From Actinophytocola xinjiangensis (lineage in GTDB: Bacteria; Actinomycetota; Actinomycetes; Mycobacteriales; Pseudonocardiaceae): a stretch of 64,000 nucleotides of DNA. The notes beneath the pieces were generated by a model, which was not told the origin of the DNA, ran no database searches, and saw only the letters and a program-made list of their open reading frames with translations. This document shows, one piece after another, positions 58,644 through 64,000 of this stretch. Within the stretch, counting starts at the first letter, position 1; each line of letters opens with the position of its first letter. The stretch covers positions 186,001 to 250,000 of the forward strand of contig NZ_MSIF01000002.1 in assembly GCF_001921215.1 (NCBI RefSeq), given 5' to 3'. Made by a program: the position numbers and the translations under genes.

Positions 58644-59630
58644 TCAGTCCGCCGTCGCCGGTGGCACGTCGACCGAGGCGAGGATGTCGGTGACCACCTC
58701 GGTGGTGGTGGTGCCGGCGAGCTCGGCCTCCCTGGTGAGCAGCAGCCGGTGGGCCAGCACCGGACCGGCCAGCCGCTGCACGTCGCTGGGCACCGGGTAG
58801 TTCCGTCCCTGCGCGGCCGCGTGGACCTGGACACAGTGGACCAACGCGCGCAGGCCGCGCGGGCTGGCGCCCAGCCGCAGCCGCCGGTCCTTCCTGGTCG
58901 CCTCGCCCAGGCCACGGATGTAGAGCAGCAGCGGCCGCGCGACGTAGAGCCGGCGCAGCGACCGGATGTGGCCGGCCACCTCCTGCGGCGTGGTCACCGG
59001 CGACACCTCGCCGATCATCCCGGCGGTGCTCAACGGTTCCAGCACGCCGAGTTCGTGCTCCAGGTCGGGGTAGCCGAGCCCGGTGCGGACCAGGAACCGG
59101 TCGAGCTGGGCCTCGGGCAGCCGGTAGGTGCCGTCCATGTCGATCGGGTTCTGGGTCGCGACCACCAGGAACGGGTCGGGCACCAGGTGCACGGTGCCGT
59201 CCACGGTCACCGTCCGCTCCTGCATGACCTCCAGCAGGGCGGACTGGGTCTTGGCCGCCGCCCGGTTGATCTCGTCGGCCAGCACCACGTTGCCGAACAC
59301 CGGCCCCTCGCGGAACCGGACCTCGCCGTCGCGCGGGTCGTACACCGAGGTGCCGGTGACGTCGCTGGGCAACAGGTCCGGGGTGAACTGCACCCGCCGG
59401 GACACCCCGCCGAACGCGGTGGCCACCGCGCGGGCCAGCGTGGTCTTGCCGGTGCCGGGGATGTCCTCCAGCAGCACGTGGCCGCCGGCGAACATGGCGG
59501 TCAGCACCAGTTCCACGACCGGCCGCTTGCCGCGCACGGCGATCTCCACGGCGTCGGCCAGCCGCGAGTGCAGCGCCCGGAAACCGGCGACGTCGGCGGG
59601 GGACAGCGCCGCTGGTGCGGTCGTGGTCAC
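58644..59630 (-). CDS. MoxR-family AAA+ ATPase
   Basis: A 328-residue MoxR ATPase. Walker A is EDIPGTGKTTLARAV (about 55), Walker B VLADEINRAAAKTQSALLE, sensor 1 VVATQNPIDMDGTYRLPEAQ. The C-terminal lid has GASPRGLRALV. MoxR proteins act as chaperones for envelope or secreted complexes with DUF58 partners. The GTG start overlaps the preceding gene stop; GGAGA lies before it. Confidence 0.92.
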   Translation of the reverse strand: MTTTAPAALSPADVAGFRALHSRLADAVEIAVRGKRPVVELVLTAMFAGGHVLLEDIPGTGKTTLARAVATAFGGVSRRVQFTPDLLPSDVTGTSVYDPRDGEVRFREGPVFGNVVLADEINRAAAKTQSALLEVMQERTVTVDGTVHLVPDPFLVVATQNPIDMDGTYRLPEAQLDRFLVRTGLGYPDLEHELGVLEPLSTAGMIGEVSPVTTPQEVAGHIRSLRRLYVARPLLLYIRGLGEATRKDRRLRLGASPRGLRALVHCVQVHAAAQGRNYPVPSDVQRLAGPVLAHRLLLTREAELAGTTTTEVVTDILASVDVPPATAD

Positions 59631-61597
59631 GACAGTCTCCTCTGGTTGAACGTTTCCTCGACGGTGATCGGCTCACCGGCGCCCGCCGCGTTGACCGCGA
59701 CGACCTGGATCCGGACGTACTGGTTTGAGCAGTCCGGGTTGGTGCAGGGAAGCTGGATACCGCGCTTCTCGTACCCGGCGACCTCCTCGGAGACCGTGTA
59801 CCCGGTCTCGGTGCTGGCGGTGATCACGTAGTGCGTGACCGGGCTGCCGTTGTCCTCGCCCGGTCGCCACCGGTAGGCGAACCACAGGCGGGGCGGATTG
59901 TCGAACCGGTCCACCTTGTCCAGCCACAGTCTCGACGGCGGACCGGGACGGGTGAACGTGGTGACCTCATTGGACAGTGGAGACGGCGGAAGTTCCTGCC
60001 CCTGCTCGTAACCGGGCGGCACACCGAGGACGAAGAACGTGGCGACGGTGGCGGGCGCCAGCCCGGACACCACGGCCGAGGTGGCCGTCCCCGGCACCTG
60101 CGCGACCAGCGGCGGCTCGGCCGCATCACCGGTCTGCCCGAACACGTTGAAGCGGTCCGGCAGCGCCGGTCCCGGGGTCCAGGACACCAGCACCGACCCG
60201 TCGCCGCGAGCCTGCGCGGTCACCTCGACCGGCACGACCTCCTCGGGGGTCGGCGGATCCGGTGGCGGCGGGGGCGGCGTGGTCGTGGTGGGTGGCGGCG
60301 GCGCGGGAACCACGTCGTCGACCACCGGCGGATCGACGGAAAGCGGCGGCCCGCCGGAGATCGGTGGCCCGACGGCGGGCGGGCCACCGGCCGTGGGCGG
60401 CGGGGAACTGGCCGGCGGCGGGCCGGCCGCCGGCGGCTCGACGGCCGGGGCGCGGGGATCGGCCGGCTCGCCGTCGGGACTGAACGTGGTGACCGTCCGG
60501 CTGCTGCCGTCCGGCTCGATCACCACCCCGGTGTCCGCGCCAGGGACGTTCACGATGATCCGGCCGTCGTCCACCACCAACTCCGGATCGCCGCCCTCGG
60601 GCGTGATGATGTCCGGCCGCGCGGACCGGCCGTTCTCGTTGAGCACGATCACCTTGCGGTCACCCGGGCACGGCACGTACACCAGCCGGCCGAGCACCGC
60701 CGGGGTGCCGGGGGCGTCGCAGCCGACCCCGGTCACGCTGACCTCCAACACCTCCTGGCCGCGCAACATCACCACCGTGCCCGTCGGCTCGACCGCCGCC
60801 GGCACCAGATCGGCGGGGCTGGTCGTGGCGGCGTGCAGCGGTGTGCCCAGCCCTGGCACGGCGATCGCCCGCTCGTTGCCGGTCTCGACCTGGACCATGA
60901 CCCCGCCCTCCGGGCCGAGCACCGTCACGCCGCGTTCGTGGGACACCAGGGCCGACTCGGCGCCGGTGCCGTCCACGGCCCGCTCGCCCTGCTCGACGAA
61001 CCGGTCGATGTCCTCGGTCCAGACCACCTTGTGCAGCGCGGCATCGCGGCCCAACGCCCACAGCACACCGGCGTCGTCGACGGCCACGTCGGCCAGGCCG
61101 TCCTCGGTACGCCACTGCTGACCGATCGTGCCGGCCGACACCGGGTCGATGTTGGTGATCGTGCCCTGCTCGCGGTCGGCCAGGAACGTCCGGTTGCCGG
61201 CGAGCAGAACCTCGGTGTCCTCACCGGGACTGACCTGACGCCGCCCGGTGGTCAGCAGGGTCGCCAGGTCGATCAGGCTCACCGTTCCGGTCTCCCGGTC
61301 GATGACCACGAGCAGGCCGTCCCGCTGCTGGATGTCCAGGTCGTTGCCCGGCGCCGCGACGTTCAGGCGGTTGTCCGGCTTCCCGGTGCGCGGGTTGACC
61401 TGCACGACGTCGCCGCGACGGTCGTCGCCCAGCCACGTCACGCCGTCGGACACCTCGACGACCGTGCGGGCGATCCCGTCGCCGAACAGCACACCGGCCA
61501 CCAGCCCGGCCGCGACGACCCCGCCGATGGCGAGGTTGCCGCCGCGCCGGACAGTCGGCCGCAGTCGTGCGCGCAGGCCGGTAAGCCGTTGGAACAT
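59627..61597 (-). CDS. Membrane-anchored propeller/FN3 protein of the ESX locus
   Basis: A 656-residue protein. One N-terminal transmembrane helix (GGNLAIGGVVAAGLVAGVLFG) leads to an outer beta-propeller-like region (about 55-370) with repeated VDDAGVLWAL-type strands. A Pro-rich linker (about 385-470) and two FN3 domains (about 475-655) complete it. No catalytic motif is visible; a structural or ligand-sensing role is likely. It is encoded with EccC, FHA and MoxR-DUF58 genes, an arrangement common in actinobacterial ESX loci. The ATG after GGGGGATTCAGGA is preferred to one 36 bases upstream. Confidence 0.82.
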   Translation of the reverse strand: MFQRLTGLRARLRPTVRRGGNLAIGGVVAAGLVAGVLFGDGIARTVVEVSDGVTWLGDDRRGDVVQVNPRTGKPDNRLNVAAPGNDLDIQQRDGLLVVIDRETGTVSLIDLATLLTTGRRQVSPGEDTEVLLAGNRTFLADREQGTITNIDPVSAGTIGQQWRTEDGLADVAVDDAGVLWALGRDAALHKVVWTEDIDRFVEQGERAVDGTGAESALVSHERGVTVLGPEGGVMVQVETGNERAIAVPGLGTPLHAATTSPADLVPAAVEPTGTVVMLRGQEVLEVSVTGVGCDAPGTPAVLGRLVYVPCPGDRKVIVLNENGRSARPDIITPEGGDPELVVDDGRIIVNVPGADTGVVIEPDGSSRTVTTFSPDGEPADPRAPAVEPPAAGPPPASSPPPTAGGPPAVGPPISGGPPLSVDPPVVDDVVPAPPPPTTTTPPPPPPDPPTPEEVVPVEVTAQARGDGSVLVSWTPGPALPDRFNVFGQTGDAAEPPLVAQVPGTATSAVVSGLAPATVATFFVLGVPPGYEQGQELPPSPLSNEVTTFTRPGPPSRLWLDKVDRFDNPPRLWFAYRWRPGEDNGSPVTHYVITASTETGYTVSEEVAGYEKRGIQLPCTNPDCSNQYVRIQVVAVNAAGAGEPITVEETFNQRRLS

Positions 61598-61827
61598 TCC
61601 TGAATCCCCCGTTCGGTCGCGCCGACGCGTCATGCGTCAACGGCGGTCCCCCCGGCGACCGACACCGGCCGGGTGGTGATCCACGGCCGTGTGTGGCGAT
61701 CGTAGCGCCGGGCGACGAACTGTCGGCATCGTCCGGTCGGAGCAAGGGTTCTCCCGCGGGGACCGCGTCAACGCTAAACCGCTGGTACCGCTCGTGACGA
61801 GAGCCGAGGGTGCGGAAGATTCCGGGT

Positions 61828-62670
61828 TCAGCCCCTGGAACGCCGACGTTGCGCGGCGGCCCGCTCGACCCTGTCCAGGTCCTCCGCGGTGACCAGCCCG
61901 ACCTCGGCGGCCCGGCGGCCCAACGCGAACCGCACGTTCTGCACCCGGCGGCCCCTCGGGTCGCGGAACGGGTCCTCGTGCCGCCCGAACGCCACCGTGG
62001 CGATCACCCGGATGGCGTCGTCGACCCGTTGGGAGCGTTCGAGGTTCCACGCGTAGCCGTGCCAGGCGAGGATCCGCTCGTAGATCTCCCGGTTGGACGG
62101 TGGCCGGGGATAGTCGTCCGACCCGGACAGCCACGGCTCGGTGAGGGCGAGCGCGACGAACCACTCGCGTTCGCCCGGTGTCAGGCCGGGGGCGGTGCCG
62201 GTCGCGGCGACGTCGTGCTCCACCCGCCCGGCCGCGACCTCCGGCACGTCGGTCACGTCCTCGGTGACCGTCACCTCGATCATCACCGACAGGTCGGTGA
62301 ACGACCCGTCGTCCAGCTCGCGGCCACGGAGCACCTGCAGTTGGTTCTCGCCCTCGTCGAGCAGCGCGGACATGCCCTTGGCCAGGGTCACCCGGCGGGC
62401 CCCGCCCGGCGCGTCGAACAGGCTGGACAGCTGGGCGCCGGTGCCGCCGAGCCACCGCAGGCGCACCAGCTCGTCGGCGACCGTGAGCTCGCCGACCACC
62501 CGCGACACGTGCGCCGCGCAACGCGGCAGGGTCAGCGCGGTGTAGCGCAACGCGGCGTCGGGGTCCTCGTCCGGCAGACCGGCGGCCGGAGCCCGGCCGA
62601 CGAGCAGTTTCTCCCCCGACCCGAGCACCACGGCCGGAACCCCCGACACCCGAACGACGATGCGCAGCAT
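61828..62670 (-). CDS. FHA-like domain protein of the ESX locus
   Basis: A 280-residue protein. The N-terminal 110 residues resemble an FHA domain (LLVGRAPA...LTLPRCAAHVSRVVGELTV, with the GR and SR elements), although some canonical residues differ. A C-terminal helical region (about 160-280) may contain a winged helix (NREIYERILAWHGYAWNLERS). FHA domains bind phosphothreonine, which suits the Ser/Thr kinase facing this operon. It follows EccC after 21 bases and precedes the propeller/FN3 gene by about 230 bases. Confidence 0.75.
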   Translation of the reverse strand: MLRIVVRVSGVPAVVLGSGEKLLVGRAPAAGLPDEDPDAALRYTALTLPRCAAHVSRVVGELTVADELVRLRWLGGTGAQLSSLFDAPGGARRVTLAKGMSALLDEGENQLQVLRGRELDDGSFTDLSVMIEVTVTEDVTDVPEVAAGRVEHDVAATGTAPGLTPGEREWFVALALTEPWLSGSDDYPRPPSNREIYERILAWHGYAWNLERSQRVDDAIRVIATVAFGRHEDPFRDPRGRRVQNVRFALGRRAAEVGLVTAEDLDRVERAAAQRRRSRG

Positions 62671-62691
62671 CCAGACTCCCTCATTCCACGA

Positions 62692-64000
62692 TCAGTCGGT
62701 TCCCGACACCACCTGGGCGACCTGGGCCTGCCCCTCGGAACACCACAGGCCGCGCCCCGCCCCGGACAACGGCTCGACCGTGTGGGACGGAATCGTAATG
62801 CCCAGCCAGGATCCCTCGGCATAGTCCGGTTGGAGCAGGAATCCCCGCCGCCCGCTGGCCGCGACCGGCACCGGGCTGTCGAGGAACCGGTGGTTCTTCG
62901 ACTCGTCCGGGTCGGTGGCCACCACCACCCCCAGCCGCAGTTCCGCCGCCCGCGCGGTCAGGTCGGCCAGCGCCGCCAGCGCGGGCTTGGCGTCACCGCC
63001 GGCCTCCGCCGCCTTCTCCCACAGGTGCGTGTCGTCGACGAGCACCAGTCGCCAGTCCGGCGACCGCCCGTCGAGCCGCTCACACCAGCCGGGCAGCCAC
63101 CGCGCCAGCTCGGCGAGATCGTCGATCACCACGTCGTGGTCGCCGGGAACGTCCCGTGCGCGGGGCCCGAGCACCACGACCTCGGCCGGTGGCCGCTCCG
63201 AACGCCGGGCGAGGCCGGCGATTCCCGCCAGGGCACTGGTCTTGCCGGTCTTGGCGCGGCCGGTGAGCAGGACCGGGCAGTCGGTCAGCGGCACGACGAT
63301 CCCGGTGACGAAGTCGGCCTCCACCGCCAGGATCAGGTCGTCGGCGGCCGGCGCGGGCAGCGCCGCCTGCGGCACCCGGTCGGGCATACGCGGCACCGGC
63401 ACCGCGGCCGACCCGGTGTAGCGGTCCGCGACCACCGAGGCCAGCGCCCGCAGCCGGTCCTGCTGGGCGGGGGTTCCCGCACCGCCGAGCGTGGCCACCT
63501 GGATCTCGATCCGGCCGAGCAGACCGCGCCCGGGAGGGCTGTCGGCGGTCACCACCCCGCCGGGCGCGCCGAGCATCAGGTAGTCGTCGTCGGTGGTCAT
63601 CCGCAGCACCAGCCGCTCGCCGAACGACGCCTGCTGCTGGGCGGACACCCCGGAGCGGCGCGGCGTCGTCGCGGTGACGTGCACCCCGCAGCGCCGACCC
63701 TCCTGGAGCACCGTGGCCAGCAACTCGCCGTGGCCACGGTACTTCGCGCCGCTGTCGAGCAGATCGTTGAGCGAGGGCAGGTTGTCGATCAGCACGTGCA
63801 GGCGCGGCAACGGGTGGCCGGCCTCGGCCAGCGCCGCCAGATCCGCCGCGCCGACCCCGGCGAGCGTGGCGTTGCGGTCGTCGATCGTGCGTTTGAGCAT
63901 CCGCAGCAGACGCATCACCCGCTCCGGCTGCTGCTCGCGCACCACCGACCCGACCGACGGCCAGTCGTCCAGCACACCGAGACCACCGCCGGCGAAGTCG
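62692..64000 (-). CDS. eccC: Type VII secretion ATPase EccC, C-terminal part (5' cut by window)
   Basis: The frame is open to the window edge and begins ...DFAGGGLGVLDDWPSVGSVV, a typical EccC passage between the ATPase domains; at least 436 residues are visible. The last FtsK/SpoIIIE-like ATPase domain has Walker A LLTGRAKTGKTSALAG and Walker B LVLVDDTHLW. EccC is the hexameric motor of ESX secretion and binds substrate tails. The rest of the locus (eccB, eccD, eccE, mycP) must lie to the right. It heads the visible leftward operon. Confidence 0.88.
   Translation of the reverse strand, partial: DFAGGGLGVLDDWPSVGSVVREQQPERVMRLLRMLKRTIDDRNATLAGVGAADLAALAEAGHPLPRLHVLIDNLPSLNDLLDSGAKYRGHGELLATVLQEGRRCGVHVTATTPRRSGVSAQQQASFGERLVLRMTTDDDYLMLGAPGGVVTADSPPGRGLLGRIEIQVATLGGAGTPAQQDRLRALASVVADRYTGSAAVPVPRMPDRVPQAALPAPAADDLILAVEADFVTGIVVPLTDCPVLLTGRAKTGKTSALAGIAGLARRSERPPAEVVVLGPRARDVPGDHDVVIDDLAELARWLPGWCERLDGRSPDWRLVLVDDTHLWEKAAEAGGDAKPALAALADLTARAAELRLGVVVATDPDESKNHRFLDSPVPVAASGRRGFLLQPDYAEGSWLGITIPSHTVEPLSGAGRGLWCSEGQAQVAQVVSGTD

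Noticed and set aside
1-64000. tRNA, rRNA, insertion sequences, integrase/att sites and known riboswitches
   Set aside because: Looked for by eye on both strands; no cloverleaf ending in CCA, transposase with inverted ends, or conserved riboswitch core was seen. A tRNAscan, ISfinder and Rfam search would be needed to be certain.

Overview
The DNA is very GC-rich, with GTG and TTG starts and tight GTGA/ATGA overlaps. It carries ESX/type VII secretion genes, DUF397, RHS and lasso-peptide genes. Together these point to an actinomycete, most likely of the Pseudonocardiales type (inference from gene content only). Both ends cut genes. No tRNA, rRNA, CRISPR array or insertion sequence was seen.

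Bases 1-12760 look like the edge of an aromatic (type II) polyketide cluster: a flavin-monooxygenase/acyl-CoA-dehydrogenase-like fragment, a TcmI-type cyclase, two related O-methyltransferases, an SDR ketoreductase, a WrbA-like quinone reductase, an MFS exporter, a MarR regulator, a dedicated three-gene acetyl-CoA carboxylase (accDA-accB-accC) with a TetR gene, and a secreted PQQ-type beta-propeller protein. The ketosynthase genes must lie to the left. The same 12-base box (TTACCCGGCTAA) lies before the SDR/quinone-reductase genes and before the propeller gene, and a related box lies before accDA, which suggests one regulon.

Bases 12800-16470 hold four housekeeping or secreted enzymes. Bases 16549-19053 are a small ESX substrate operon (EspC/WXG-like, PPE-like, EspG). 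Bases 19092-22019 are an SPFH / zinc-ribbon / small membrane protein operon resembling Bacillus YdjI-YdjG-YdjH. Bases 22150-29712 hold a lipoprotein, two helical proteins of probable type VII context, and a 1506-residue RHS polymorphic toxin whose gene overlaps a probable immunity gene by 4 bases.

Bases 29840-32499 are a compact lasso-peptide cluster. It has a 49-residue precursor with predicted core GNSSSGNSDANTQYYW, a lasso cyclase, and a fused RRE-protease with a membrane segment. The core matches the RES-701 lasso peptides in length, the G1-D9 ring and the YYW tail. A TetR/FAD-monooxygenase pair with a perfect operator follows on the other strand.

Bases 34600-53700 are mixed accessory and core genes: a TreT-like glycosyltransferase, a ROK regulator, DUF397, an orphan KdpD, a beta-lactamase-fold hydrolase with its regulator, a CtpE-like P-type ATPase, an acyltransferase with TetR, GntR-ACC deaminase, an RCC1-repeat secreted protein, an SGNH lipase, a LacI pseudogene and a Ddn-like protein. 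Bases 53704-64000 hold a Ser/Thr kinase facing a long leftward operon: EccC (partial), FHA protein, propeller/FN3 membrane protein, MoxR ATPase, DUF58 and a TgpA-like protein whose catalytic Cys is replaced by Ser.
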